From Paratrimastix pyriformis (Eukaryota > Preaxostyla > Paratrimastigidae): DNA of 64,000 nucleotides. The notes under the pieces were generated by a model, which saw only the letters and a list, made by a program, of their open reading frames with translations, did not search any database and had not been told where the DNA came from. Position numbers and translations under genes: made by a program. This document shows, one piece after another, positions 34,968-46,764 of the stretch; position 1 is the stretch's first letter; the number at the start of each line of letters is the position of its first letter. The stretch spans positions 248,001 to 312,000 of the forward strand of contig JAPMOS010000012.1 of the NCBI GenBank assembly GCA_027972325.1, written 5' to 3'.

Positions 34968-35059
34968 AAGTGAGGACCGAGCGGCTTGGCGGCGGCAGAA
35001 AAGATCGAGGGAAAGAGAGGGATGGTTGATTGGGCCACGCGGTCTCTTGTTGTTGGCGC

Positions 35060-35804
35060 TCACCGTTTGACGGCACTGGGCTTGGCGGGCGACTTTGGGG
35101 GCGGGGTCCCCTGCGGAGCCGGTGGGGGGGTCCGCCGCTGGGGGGAGGCCGTCCTGGGCGGGGTCCGCCGCTGGGGGGAGGCGGACTGGCTGCCGGGGCT
35201 GAAAGGCCGGGGCAGGGTCTCCTCGGAGATGTTGGCCGAGGGGGCCTCGAGGGGCGGCACCGGGATGCGCAGCTGGAAGACCGAGCCCACCCCCGGGGTC
35301 GTGTAGATGGTGAACGTGCCCCGGAAATGCCTGGTTGGGGGTCGGGAGGAAACCATGAGAAGGCAAAGCCCGCAGGAAGAGGAAATGCGGACCTCGTGAA
35401 GTAGTAGGCCTCTGCCGGGCGTCCCAAAAAAAAAAAATCGAACAAAACGTGAGGAATGTTGCTGGGGAAGGGCGGGCGTGGCCACAGACTGGTCGGCCAA
35501 AGCCGCCGCCCATCTGGCGCCGGTGGATGGCGTTCGAGCCTGGAGAAAACGGGGGCGCCCGTCAGGGAACCGACATGAGCGGGCGGGGGCAGACCGCGGA
35601 CGCCGAACTGGATGATATGCTCCACCTCGGAGGCTCGATCCCAAAACCTGCGTCCCTCCACCTGGGGGGGCAAGGAGGGCTGAAGGTGCGGGAAGGGACC
35701 AGAGGGGCGGGGGCCGCAGACTTGGATGGTCAGCCACTGGCCATCGTTCCGAAGGAGCCGCATGAATGGTGGTCCCCGGGAAGCTGTACTTTCGCGCGTT
35801 CTGC

Positions 35805-35847
<43 letters not shown>

Positions 35848-36826
35848 CGGTCGAGGGGTGTGAAGAGGCATCCGGGCCCAGACCAGGATGAGGTCGCGGA
35901 AGCAGTCCTGCATGACCGGGGGCAGGCGGATCGTGTCCGGGGTCTGCCCGTCGAACTCCAGCAGGACCAGGTGGTCGGAGGGGGTCGCCTGGGCCGGGTC
36001 GAAGACCACCCGCGAGATGGTGTTGGTGTTGTACCCAATGGCCGACAGGGTCTGCTCGACGTTGGCCTGGTGCACGTCCGGAGAAGGGGAAAACCACCAC
36101 CGCCCAACACCAACACCAACACCAATATGAGAAGACGCGGAATCAGGTGAGGAGGAGCTGACCCTTATCGTGTCCTTCCGGAATGCCACCCATGCCTCTG
36201 TGGACCACAAATATGAGTCCTCTTGACAAGAAAGAAGAGCCATGGAGATGGACCGGCAGGCAGAAGGACCCGCTGTAGAAGCTCGCCAGCGCGAAGCTCG
36301 AAAATGGGGACAACCCAGTTTTCCAGTGTGGAGAGGGTCTTTGTAAACTTGGCATAGAGAGACTGTTTTTGAACAACAAGGATCAGAATGCAGTGACATT
36401 CGAAAGGGTTTGACCTTGGCAACGAAGTCTTGGGGATCAATCAGAGAAGGGTCGAAGAGGTGCCGTACCATTTCAACTTCAAGCTTGAAATCTTCACAAA
36501 ATCTGGGCAACCGTCGCAATATCTGGAACATTTGTTGAGGCGTGGCCAGACTGCGGCCTACCAGAGCACAAAACTCGAGAGAACGTTGGAAGAAGGGTTC
36601 AGAGTGGTTGTTAAGACTAAAAAATATACAGGAATGTTTCTCCTTATGATGAAATGTCTGCAGACCAAACGCGAACAATCCCAATCAGCTCCTGGAGAAC
36701 ATTCAACAGATTCACGACTGAATGAAAAATCAAACGACTCTTCTCCTCATCTGTCAGCCGAAGTTGTACATCAATTTGATACGCTGTGAGCTGCTCCAAA
36801 TTGGCCGGCGGTCGAGGCTCGACCAT
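35060..36826 (-). CDS. Histidine-kinase-like protein (HisKA-like plus HATPase_c)
   Basis: The start at 36826 is MVEPRPPANLEQLTAYQIDV. RLTDEEKSRLIFHSVVNLLN resembles the dimerisation helix with the phospho-accepting His (FHSVVN). A middle region (FCALVGRSLATPQQMFQILR and on) is followed by an ATPase of the histidine-kinase type: an N-box reading PPVMQDCFRDLIL followed by NARKYSFPGTTI, then DGQWLTIQV, a Gly-rich segment, and the C-terminal strand GTFTIYTTPGVGSVFQLRIP. The tail repeats TPP(R/P) and SPQRR and ends PSAVKR at 35062-35060. No receiver or sensor domain is evident, so it may be a stand-alone kinase or a regulatory ATPase. A G35 run (poly-C on the sense strand) lies at 35809-35843, inside an intron that splits the N-box. 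Confidence 0.7.
35809..35843 (+). repeat. G35 run, poly(C) on sense strand of histidine-kinase-like gene
   Basis: This is the longest homopolymer in the window. It lies in an intron interrupting the ATP-binding domain. Confidence 0.9.
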
Positions 36827-38987
36827 GAGAGGAGTTGCTGCGAACAGATAAAATCACCCCTCAGGTGAGAGTTGCTGATTTGAAAGAATTGAATTTCAGT
36901 CACAACAGCCTGCTGGAAGACGAGCCTGTGGTCGACTCGACAATCATCGACTCGGTGGTTTCCGCGTTTTATGGAGTTTTGATTGTTTTAGCCATTGGAG
37001 TCCTCCTGAAGACTTGCTGTTGTACAAAAAAGCGGAGAGGGGAACTCCGCAAGTCTTCTCGTCTCACGATGCAGAACTTCTTAATTGTACTGATCATTGT
37101 GGTGTCAGCTTTACGCTTGTGGGATTTCATTATCCGCGCGGTGCATGCCGCAGATGCTGGTTTGCATGCCTTGTCTCGCCTTCCTCCACTCCTTCCTTCC
37201 TCCGCGCAGAGCCAGCCTTCCTTATCTTTATTCATGGGTTTGTTGAAGTGCCTTTCGTCGAAGGCTTCCATCCCACCACGTTGTTGCCGACCCTCGCAGG
37301 AGCTTCTCAGCCAACATTTACTACGCCGCGTATAGGTTTGCGGTGGGCTTGGGGGGGACGCCAAACACGCGCCCTCATTTTCCACGCACTGTGACCCGTG
37401 CAGCTTCCTGATCTACCTGTGGGCGCAGTTCTACTTCTTCCTCGCCTCCCCCGACGTCGCCACCGGGCATCGACGCACCCGCTGGGTGATCTGGACCCTG
37501 GTCGCCTTCAACGTGATCCAGGACGTCACCACCATCATGGTGGTCGTCACCTTTTATGTCCGTCCGGACCCACCACAACAATGGTGCCCCCAAGCGATCC
37601 TCGCCACCCACCCACCCACCCACCCTCTCTCCCTCTCTGTGCTCACGGCAGGTGGATGCCTTCTCCGAAGAAGCATACGAGTTCTGCCAGAACCTCGACC
37701 ACTGTCCGCGCCTCTGCCCACTTGCTTCACGCTAGCCTCCACCCACCGCGTCGGTGTCTTGATCTGTTCAAGACCCCCCCCATCCCCACCATCCCCACCA
37801 TCCCCCATCCCCCATCCCCCAGACACGTACGCGGCGGCCTGCTGGCTGGCCGGGGTGTTGCACCTGCTCTTCCCGATCCTGCTGATCAGGCGGCGCAAGG
37901 CGGTCTTCGACCACCTGACGATCCTCTCGGGGGGCCTCTCCGTCCCCGCGGGCGAGCCCTCCCACACCTCGGCCTCCACCTCGCCCGACGGCCACGGCTC
38001 AGACCACAACCGGGCGCCCGCCGCGCAGCCCCTCCGAGAACTGGAGCCCCCGGCCAAGGCGGCCCTGCTGGAGCAGTCCCCAGAGGAGGCGGCCCCCGGG
38101 GAGGACGAGACGGGCTGGGAGAGGGCAGCCCTGGTGGTCCACCCCCAGGAGCACCTCCCAACGGCCGCCGCCTCAGCCACACTCCCGGGCCCCGCCGCCG
38201 CCGCCGCAGCTCAGGCAGAGGAGGGTCTCGCGGACGGGGGCGGGTCCTTCTACATGGAGAGCGGATCCTTCGCCATGGACGGGCCCATCGCCCCCCCGCC
38301 CCCTGGGCAGCCCGCCGCTGCCCCCACCCGCTCCCCCCGGCGCAGCGTGGCCACCCTGAGCGGGGTGCCCCTCCGCCCCAAGAGGAAGCCCCGGTTCACA
38401 TTCAGCCTCAAGGTCCCGCGCCACCGCCCTCCCGCCACCGCCATCATCATCACCCACCGACCAATTTGGGGTGGCCTGCGTTCTCATCCCCCCCCCCCAC
38501 ACACACACACACACACACACTGCACGAACGCAGATTCTGTTGTGTTCGGGTGTGTGTGCGATCTCCTTCATGACGCGGGGGATCATGCTGGTCGTGATGC
38601 GCTTCGTGATCAGCGAGCTCCTCGTGGCCTGCTACCAGCTCGTGGCCGAGGTCCGGCCTTGATGCCCAAAAAAGATGGAGGAATGACACCGCAAGAAGTC
38701 GACACAGTACACAGGGAAGCGCCATGGTCAAGCAGTGTTGTCGCGAAAAAAAAAGACAAGGGGCAATAGGGCATATTATGACACAGACAGACAGGCAGCA
38801 CAGGCAGCACAGGCAGCACAGGCAGGCTGACAGACAGACAGCACAGACAATAGACAGGACAGACAGGCCACAGATCCACGTGACCGGCCGTCGCTCACCA
38901 GCCGCTCCCTTTCTCTGGCCTGGGCAGGTGACCCCGTCGACGTTCATGCTGCTGGTCTTCTCGGTGACCAACTTCCAGGCCATCTGA
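36825..38987 (+). CDS. Multi-pass membrane protein, THH1/TOM1/TOM3-like
   Basis: Membrane segments appear in order: AFYGVLIVLAIGVLLKTCC, MQNFLIVLIIVVSALRLWDF, FLIYLWAQFYFFLASP, WVIWTLVAFNVIQDVTTIMV, ACWLAGVLHLLFPILLIRRR, CAISFMTRGIMLVVMRFV and VTPSTFMLLVFSV. The WAQFYFF and Arg-rich-loop pattern and the TPS ending resemble THH1/TOM1/TOM3 (GPCR-like) membrane proteins, but the match is by eye. A long Pro/Ser loop follows the fifth segment. Donors are GTTTGC, GTTTGT and GTTTGC in the AT-rich first half and GTCCG later. The start is tentative: an ATG at 36825 joined by a 31 nt intron. If right, it overlaps the opposite gene's start in the palindrome CATG. Stop TGA at 38985-38987. Confidence 0.55.
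38781..38868 (+). repeat. CAGA / GGCAGCACA short tandem repeats
   Basis: Interleaved 4 bp and 9 bp repeats lie in the last intron of the THH1/TOM1-like gene. Confidence 0.85.
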
Positions 38988-39435
38988 GTGCCCCCCCAGC
39001 CCGCCGCCCCATCCCCCCAGGGCGGGTAGGGAGGTCCATTCCGTGCGCCGTGCTCGCCGTCTGTGCGCCGTGTCGTTCGGGTGCGCCGCCGGGCTCAGTG
39101 TTGATCTCTGTACCACCATTTGTGAATGCCGCCCATCACCTCACTCTTTCTTCACTCCCCCTCCCGTTTTGTTGTTTCTTTCCTCCCCCTCCCCCTTGTT
39201 CCTCCCCTTGTTCCTCCCCTTGTTCCTCCCCCTTGTTCCTCCCCGTTTTGTTCCCCATCCTCCCCAATTTTTGTGCATTCGACCGTTCCGTCTGCCCCCC
39301 TTGACTCGACTTGAGCTGTTCGGTCCCATTCGTCGCCCCCCCCCCCCGATCGCATGCCCCTCTCGGGCCCCAGAAAGGAATGCGGGGACCGAATAATAAA
39401 TGGGGGGGCTCTATTCCCGCCATCCCGGCCAGCGC
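38988..39435. other. Convergent 3' region with CCTTGTTCCTC repeats
   Basis: This gap of 448 bp lies between two converging genes. It holds a tandem CCCCTTGTTCCTC repeat (about 39179-39245) and a C13 run (39336-39348). No gene was recognised. Confidence 0.5.
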
Positions 39436-39852
39436 TCACTGCTGGGCGACACGGGGGGAGTCTGCGGAGGCGGCCTGCACCATGGGGGTGCCGGGGGCGC
39501 CGGGGAGGAAGGAGGAGCCCATGGGGGCCGGCGAGTGGGTCTCGCGGGCCGTGGGCAGGGCCGGGGGTGGGGAGGCGGCCGGCCAAAAGGAGCCGCCGAC
39601 CGAGAGGGCGATGTGGGGGAACATCGACTGCAGCGTCGAGATGGCCGCGGCCGTGGTGGGGGGCGGGGGCGAGGCCCGCAGCGGGGGCTGCTGCTGTCGG
39701 ATGGGCGGGGGCGTCTGCTGGAGGACCGGGGCGGGGGCGGCGGGCCGATGGGTGGCCTCCAGCTGGGCCTCGACCTCGTCCAGGAAGACCTCGATCCCCT
39801 TCAGGTCGGGCGGGTCCTGGGCCCAGGCCTGGCCCGCGCCCCCGGGGCCGGC

Positions 39853-39886
<34 letters not shown>

Positions 39887-42638
39887 GGGCCCGGCTGGGG
39901 CTGGAGCTGGGGTTGGCGGGAATCCTGAGGCTGAGGCGCGCCGGCGGCCATCACGGGCGGACTGAAAAGCCCCATCGAGGCCCCCCAGACCCCGTCCATG
40001 CCCCACGAGGGCGCGGGGGGCATGGGCGGGAAGAGGGGGTACGGCGGCGGCGGCATGAAGTGCATGGGGGGCGGGGCCGGGTAGAGGGGCGGGAAGGAGA
40101 AGAAGGAGTTCGTCGGGGCGAACGGGTCGCCATTCTCGAAAAGAGAGCCCTGGGGCATGGCCGCCTGCTGGCCGGCCGGCGCGGGAACGGGAGCAGGGAC
40201 GGGGGTGATGGGGGCGGGGGCGGACTGAGGGAGGGGTCCGGCCTGGAGCTGGCCGGGAGCGGGCAGCTGTTGGGTGGCGGCGGCTGGTCGGACCAGCCCC
40301 GGGGGTGGCCGCGATGGCGAGGGCGGGGGTGAGCCTGCCGGCTTGCTGGGAGCGAGGCCAGGCGGGGGGCTCACCGAGGGCTGCGGGCCTTTCTGGGCCG
40401 CCGCAGCACGAGGGGGGGCGCTCTTGACGGGAGGAGCCGGCGCTGCGGGTGCCTCGCCGGAGGGGGCGGCGGCAGGGACGGGGAAGCCGGGGCGGGGCGG
40501 GAGCAGCAGCAGCGGCCGCCTTGCCGCGAGAGGACTTCGATCGGCCCACCGGAGCCGGGGCGGCAGGAGCAGGGGTAGGGGCAGGCGCAGCAGGGGCGGG
40601 AGGAGGGGAGGGAGATTGGCTCGGGGCTGGAGGAGCGGCTGGCTTGGGCGGGGGTCCGGAAGACTTGCCTTTGGCAGGGGCCGGCGAGACGGTGGGTGCG
40701 GGTTGCGGTGGTGATGGCCGGGCCGCTTTGCCCCGGCCTCCTTTGGCAGGATTTGGGCTTGCCTGGGGAGAGGCCGCAAGAGACGGCAACTGGGATGGGG
40801 CGGGGGTGGAGACAGGAGCGGGGGCGGGGGCGGGGGCGGGGGCGGGGGCGGATGGGGGGAGAGGTGGCCTCGACGGGACGGGAAGGGGAAGAGGGAGCGA
40901 TAGTGGCACCTCCGAAGAAGCGGCACGGCGGAGGGGAACCGAAGGAGAAGGAGGAGGGGACGGCGATGGGGTTGGGCGCGCTGAGGCACGGGGCTTCGAT
41001 GCCCTGCAAAAAATCCACCCAGAAAACGAGGCGTCACCCCAAAACAATATGGATGAGGGAGGAAAGGGCCGGACAGGGGGGAGGAGAGGGGGACGGGCGG
41101 ACCAGGAGGCTGTGGGTGGCAATGCGCCGCCCGGAGGGGGCGTGGGGCGCCGCCCCGACACGGAGGACGAGGCCGACTCGGCCGAGGGGGAGCGGGCACC
41201 TCCTCGTGGCGGGTTCATGCCCGAGACCGAGCGGGCCACGACCAAAACCCCTTCCGTCGGTCGGGCCGGGGGTTTCCATGGATTCTGGTGGTGGCATTTC
41301 GGGACATGGACAGGGTGAGCGCCCTCGTCTCCGGGGGAAGGTCAGCCGGACCTGATTTTGCGACCGCGACACGTGCTGGCCCACCGCACCCGGAGCAGGG
41401 GGTGGGGGAGAGGGCGATGGCGGGGGTGAGGGCGACGAGGAGGGACGTGGGCCGCTGCTGGCGCTGGGCATGGAGATCGACCGGGTCATGGGCCGGGGGG
41501 CACCCGGGGCCGGAATGGCATGCGCTGCCAAAAATCCCCTACGCGGACGGCCAGATCATCAGGTCAGATCGTGCGAGGCGGCGAACGCGAGCGCACACAA
41601 ACCGCGAAGCAAGGTCCTCCTTGGTGAACGAATCGGTCTCGGGACCAAGCTCGTGGAGATACATGCAGTCCTTCTTGGGACACTGGCGCCCCTGGAGGTA
41701 GTAACTACAGTACTTCGTCGTCCCGAAGGAGGCTCTGCAGTGATGGCGAGGGCGGGGTGGGGTGAGAGAGGGTGGGGGGCGGGATAATGCCCGGACTTAA
41801 GCGTTTTCCCCTCGATGGAAATCAAATTCATGGCTTCGATTGCCCTGACCGCATCATGTTGGTGCTCGAAGGTCACATAGGCCCCAACGCTCGGGTTGGG
41901 GGCCGAGGAGTGGATGAGGTTCTTGCTGTTCACGACCAGCTTCACGATGGGGCCGAAGCGACCAAAATATTCGGGGCTCCGAAGAATCTGTGGGGAACGA
42001 GATCGAGACGCCATCCGAGCATCGCGGAATGGATGAAGTCTTGTGTGTGCGGAGATCGCAGACCTCCTCACGCGCGATGGAGGGAGGGAGTCCGATCACA
42101 TACACAAGGTTCCTTTGAAGGACCCTCATTTTTGCCAGATGTTTCCTGGATGCGATCACACTCGCTTTGCTCTTGCCATGCCGCTCTTTGAGTTTCTTCT
42201 CTGCACGTTCCTTCTGGACACTGGTCGGGATGTGCCGGTGAGTCCCAGGTCGGGCGGGTTGAAGGGGGAGGGAGGCCAACGTGGGGATAAAGGTGGTCAT
42301 GAATGGGAGCGAGAAAGGGACGCATGGTGGGGACGGACGCTTCCGGGTCAGGGGGAGTAAATTGCACCCGTGCGAGATCGTACGGCGTTCTACAATTTGG
42401 GCACCTAAACTTCGTTTCTGTGGTACTTTCCTCTTTTAATTTATTGAAGCAAAAGAGACATATCTATTGGTGGTGGGATGAGTCAAATCGATGTGGCGTT
42501 TGATGGCGACGGAGGGCAGACTTGAAAGCCGCATTCGCAAGGTTTAAACGCCAAATCCCCCAAGTCCATAGGTTGACAGCAGAGAGGGCACAGGTTGTCT
42601 TCCTCCAAGAGACTATCATCATCATCGTCAGACAGCAT
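39436..42638 (-). CDS. CNOT4: CNOT4 / Not4 E3 ubiquitin ligase
   Basis: The start at 42638 (MLSDDDDDSLLEEDN) leads into the C4C4 RING: LCPLCCQPMDLGDLAFKPCE, CGFQ joined over intron 42521-42464 (GTCTGC...TAG) to ICLFCFNKL, then KFRCPNCRTPYD. The linker KASVIASRKHLAKMRVLQRN precedes the RRM (LVYVIGLPPSIAREE, ILRSPEYFGRFGPIVKLVVN, VGAYVTFEHQHDAVRAIEAM). The CCCH zinc finger is FGTTKYCSYYLQGRQCP followed by KKDCMYLHELG. This is the NOT4 order: an E3 of the CCR4-NOT complex that ubiquitinates stalled-ribosome and other targets. The C-terminus is a long Pro/Ala/Gln-rich tail with VYNSFSF-like aromatic patches (FAPTNSFFSFPPLYP). Stop TGA at 39438-39436. Confidence 0.94.
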
Positions 42639-42850
42639 GATTTTTTCGATGGTCGGTTTGGCACGGGTCCGCGAGGCTAATGCTCCAGCCGAAGAGAACG
42701 ACGTACGTTCTAGTTGCCGTCACCAGGAGACCCTGAACAAGTAGACGGGACAGGACCGTGACGATGAATGTTATTTTGGGGCTGGAGGAGAAAGGCAAAT
42801 ACAAGAAGGCACCCGATGCGTTCTCGGGCATTCGGACACACAAAATATTT

Positions 42851-44576
42851 TCAAAAGATTGTTCCATAAAAGTTTGGACGAACGACATAGCTGATGTACT
42901 TCTGGGAGGGCCCGAAAGCCTTGTCCATGTCATTGCAGATATCGCAATCACTCCGGAAGTAGTAATAAAGCCAGGACAATAGGAGGCCCTAGACAAAAGG
43001 AAATCGCTCGTGAGGATTGTCTGGGGAGAAGGGAAAGAGACAGACGAGGATGGCCCATTGCCAAGAGAGAACCTCGTGGGATAGCCATTCGAGTGACGGA
43101 CAGTAAAGGACCCAGAATTGGAAGTAAAAAATGTACCCCGAATAGGCGGCCGAGAGCAAAAACAAAGGAAGGGTGGTGCTGAGAATGCTCCCGATAAACC
43201 GTGCCGAGTTGAAGGCTGCACAGAGGAAGGAGAGTCGCGGGGGAATGACGACGCAGAGGAAGGGATTTAAGGATATCAGGAGGAGGAATCCGCCCCCCCC
43301 CCCCCAGCAGCAGCAGCAGCAGCATGACAGACCTGCAACATCGTGCAAGTCGACCAAGGGGTGAGCCCGGGCGCGCTTGAAGCAGGCGCCCCGGAGCCTG
43401 AAGGAGAGCATGGTCAGCCCAGCGGCCGGGCCCAGCAGGAGGAGGGCCACCCCGGGCGAGCTGAGCAGCAGCTGGGGCATGAGCGAGAACAGGAAGACCA
43501 GCGGCTTCCAGTCCTCGACCGGCGAGGGGTCCCGCCGCTCGACCAGGCCCAGCAGCAGGTCCACAAAGCCGTGGGGCGTCAGGGCGCGCCCGAGGGCACG
43601 GCAGAGGGCACGGCAGTCCCCCGGGTGGCAGCGGCGGCGGCAGCGGCAGCACTTGGTCTTCTCGGCGGCCGCCGGGGTGTCGTCGCCGCCCCTCTGGGGG
43701 GCCGAGGAGACCGCCAGCTCGGCCTGCTCCTCCTCGGTGGCCGGGTGGTCCTCGTCGTCGCCCAGTGCGGGGGCCGAAGCAGAGGCGGCTGCTGGGGCCA
43801 TCACGGCCTCGGTGGGGTTGGTCGACAAGGGCGCAGCGCCCCCCAGGATGGGGACCTCCTCCTGGTGGCACTCGGGCGGGACGGCCGCGCAGCCGCAGCC
43901 CCGCCGGGTGGCCCACCAGCCCCGGGCCACGTGGGCCGCCTCGCCCAGCCAGAGGAGCACCTCCATGATGGCCACCGTCTGGGCGACGGTCAGGGCGCAG
44001 TCGCGCAGGAAGGCCACCATGTTCCGCTCGAGGGTGGCCTCGGCGCGGGTCGAGCCGGTCAGCGAGAGCAGGGTCGTGGCGAGGGTGGTCAGGTACATCT
44101 GCACCGTGAACCGGCGGTAGAGCAGCGAGTCCTTGACCAGCAGCCGGGCGCACAGGAGCCCGGTGAGCTTCTTGGAGAGGAACGAGAGGACCAGCGAGCT
44201 GCAGGCCCGCACGAGGGACATCTCGGTGGGCCCCAGGGAGCGGCTGCTGGCCAGGTAGTCGAAGAGCAGGGCCAGCCCCTGGGACAGGGCCCACGAGAGC
44301 AGGTACATGGTGAAGGGGATGAAGAGCACCAGGTGGGGCAGGCACTTGGGCAGCCGCTTGAACTTGGCGATCAGGCGCTCGTCCGGGCCGCTCAGCGTGT
44401 AGCCCGACACGCCCACGCCCTCTGCCCACGGCGATGACGGGAGGGAGACACACGCACGCAGAGGAGGCCACCCAATCATCGGGGCGGGTGATGAGGGTGG
44501 TTGATGCTACTGCTTGCTGGGGTGGTCTGGGGGTGTGCCCGACAGCGGCGGCGGAGGGGGTGAGGGTGGCGGCGGC

Positions 44577-44610
<34 letters not shown>

Positions 44611-46638
44611 GGCGGCGACGACGGACGGGTGTGGGGGTGGCCGTCCGAGCGGACATGGGCGGCCCACTCGACCACCTTGCCCTGCAGGGCCAGGATGGGG
44701 CTCCACAGGATCACCAGCCACAGGAGGCCCAGGTAGAAGGCCATGCCCGCCTCGCGGCCCCGCACGTTGCCGTCGCGGTACTCCTCGTGCTCGGTGTTGA
44801 TGAAGAGCGCGCTGCGCACCAGCCAGGCCGTGGGGGACTGGCCCCACAGGGGCAGGGCCAGCAGCAGGTAGTTGAGCAGGAAGCCGGCCAGCAGGGTGAT
44901 CACGAGGTAGCCCACCATCCACCGGTACAGCGGGAAGGTCCACGGGGCCCCGTGGGGCACTGCCACCCCGACGGGGCCTTCGGCGCCGCCCGACGGCCAG
45001 CCGCCCCCCTCCGCCGCCGTGATGGTCTTGAAGGCACTCATGGCCTCGGTCACGGACAGGGTCGGCGGGGCGCCTCGGGGGCCCTGTTGGAAAGGAAGGG
45101 GTGTCATGACGACGGGGATGGGGACGGGGAGGCAATCGGGAGGGGGGGGGGAGACCTTTCTCTTGCACTGCCGGTAGCAGTCCACGAAGACCACGCCCGC
45201 CAGGATGCTGCATACCAGCCCGGCGACCGAGGCGATGCCCAGGCCCGCCCAGGTGATCCACTCCTGGTCCTGCATCAGGTTGGCCGGGCACATGTCCCGC
45301 TGGTCCTGCAAAGAGCCGCCGCCATGGGGGGGAGGAGGGGGGAGGGGGGGGGAGGAGGAGGAGGAGGGACCCGAAAGACGACGAGGGTGAGCTCCTGTTG
45401 GCACGGGCATTCGAGGGGGCGGCGGACCCAATCATAGCCCGACTGGAGGGTGGCCACGATCGGGTGGGCCGTGCCGAACCCGGCGAAGAGGCTCTCGGGC
45501 TCCAGGCCGCTCCGCACGGCCCACACCCGGGTCTTGGCGTTGCCGAAGGGGTCGCCGCCCAGGCCGGCATAGGCCAGCCGGGGCCTGGAGAGCATCAGGG
45601 TGTTGAAGGTCACCCAGGTGGTCCACGAGGACGAGCTGGCCAGCTGGAAGGTCTCCGTGCAGCGGGCCGTGTCGGCCCCGGCGGCCCCCGTCGGGTCGGA
45701 GCAGTTCAGGCCGGCCGCGAACAGGGTCGAGCCCGAGTCGAGGGCCACGTCCACCTCGAGGGCCCGCCGGACGCCCCCCGCGAAGAGGGACACCGTGGGC
45801 TGGTGGATCTCCCAGCGGGGCTGCCCCGACCACCAGTAGCTCAGCTCGGCCCAGGAGCCGGCCCACCCGTTGATGGCCACCAGGCGCCGGTAGTACCGGT
45901 CGAAGGCCTGTGTGTGGGGAGCGCGGTGGAAACCACGCGATTAGGTCAAGCTCGGGTGGGTGGGGGTGGGGGGAGGAGGGGAGGGAGGAGGGGAGGGGGG
46001 AGGAGGAGGTGGGCAAGCTGCCAGACCACAGCAACGGGGCGCCTGGTCATGAGGCGCTCGTACTCGGGCAGCACGAAGGGGGCCTCGGCGTAGATCTGCA
46101 GCTCGCCCGAGGTGACGTTGTACAGCAGGGTCCCGTTGCTGGTCAAGAGAACCGGGTTCTCGTGGACGACCGTCAGGCCATAGGGGGGCACGTCGCTGCC
46201 GAACCCATCGACGAGCCGCCACTCGCCCGTCGAGTTGCTCGTGAAGGTGAAGGCCAGCAGCCGGGTCAGGTACATGTCCGCATCGACTTTGGTGGTGAAG
46301 GCAGCCAAAATCCGAGAGTTCTCGGGGTCGTCCGTGAAGTGGGGAGGGTAGGGGGTCGAGAGAACGGGGGAGATGGGAGAAGTGGGATAGGAGATGGGGG
46401 ACCAGAACCGGTCGTCAAACGACCAGATCTGGAGAGAAATAGAGGGGGTAAAGAGGATGTTGACAAGCCGAGAGGCGCCAGAAAGATGGGCGGGCGCATG
46501 TCGGAAAAAGTGGGGCTGCGTGTCGGGATAGGGGAGGTGTGGCGCGCCTTCGACACAATAAAGTGGCTCTTCCAAAGCGGTAATGCCCAAGAGGAGCAAA
46601 GAAAGAACAAAGAATGTTCTTTCCAGTCGCGGCAACAT
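42851..46638 (-). CDS. Multi-pass membrane protein with signal peptide and N-terminal ectodomain
   Basis: The ATG at 46638 opens a signal peptide (MLPRLERTFFVLSLLLLGIT). An ectodomain of roughly 350 residues follows, with cysteines, potential N-glycosylation sites and tryptophan/tyrosine-rich strands (WAELSYWWSGQPRWEI, FTFTSNSTGEWRLVDGFG). Membrane segments include WAGLGIASVAGLVCSILAGV, YLVITLLAGFLLNYLLLAL, GMAFYLGLLWLVILWSPIL and several in the C-terminal half (VLFIPFTMYLLSWALSQGL, FLFSLMPQLLLSSPGVALLL). The last exon ends SDCDICNDMDKAFGPSQKYI and stops at 42853-42851. A Cys-rich cytosolic loop (CCRCRRRCHPGDC) lies between segments. No family was recognised; a receptor or transporter-like role is only a guess. 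It is head-to-head with the NagB/PIG-L gene. Confidence 0.6.
44579..44608 (+). repeat. G30 run, poly(C) on sense strand of membrane-protein gene
   Basis: A 30-base homopolymer in an intron of the minus-strand gene. Confidence 0.9.
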
Positions 46639-46764
46639 CACAGCAGCAGGAGCAGCCAACCGAGAAAAGCGGGTAGAACGTCGGGTTACAGGGTCCGTTT
46701 GCGTCTTGGGGACCGTTCTTCGTTCTAACACAGTGGGGTCTCGAAAATTGCAGAACGCCAGAAA
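46639..46764. promoter_or_regulatory. Divergent intergenic region, membrane protein / NagB-PIG-L gene
   Basis: 126 bp lie between opposed start codons, with a GC dip compared with both genes. It is a likely bidirectional promoter. Confidence 0.4.
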
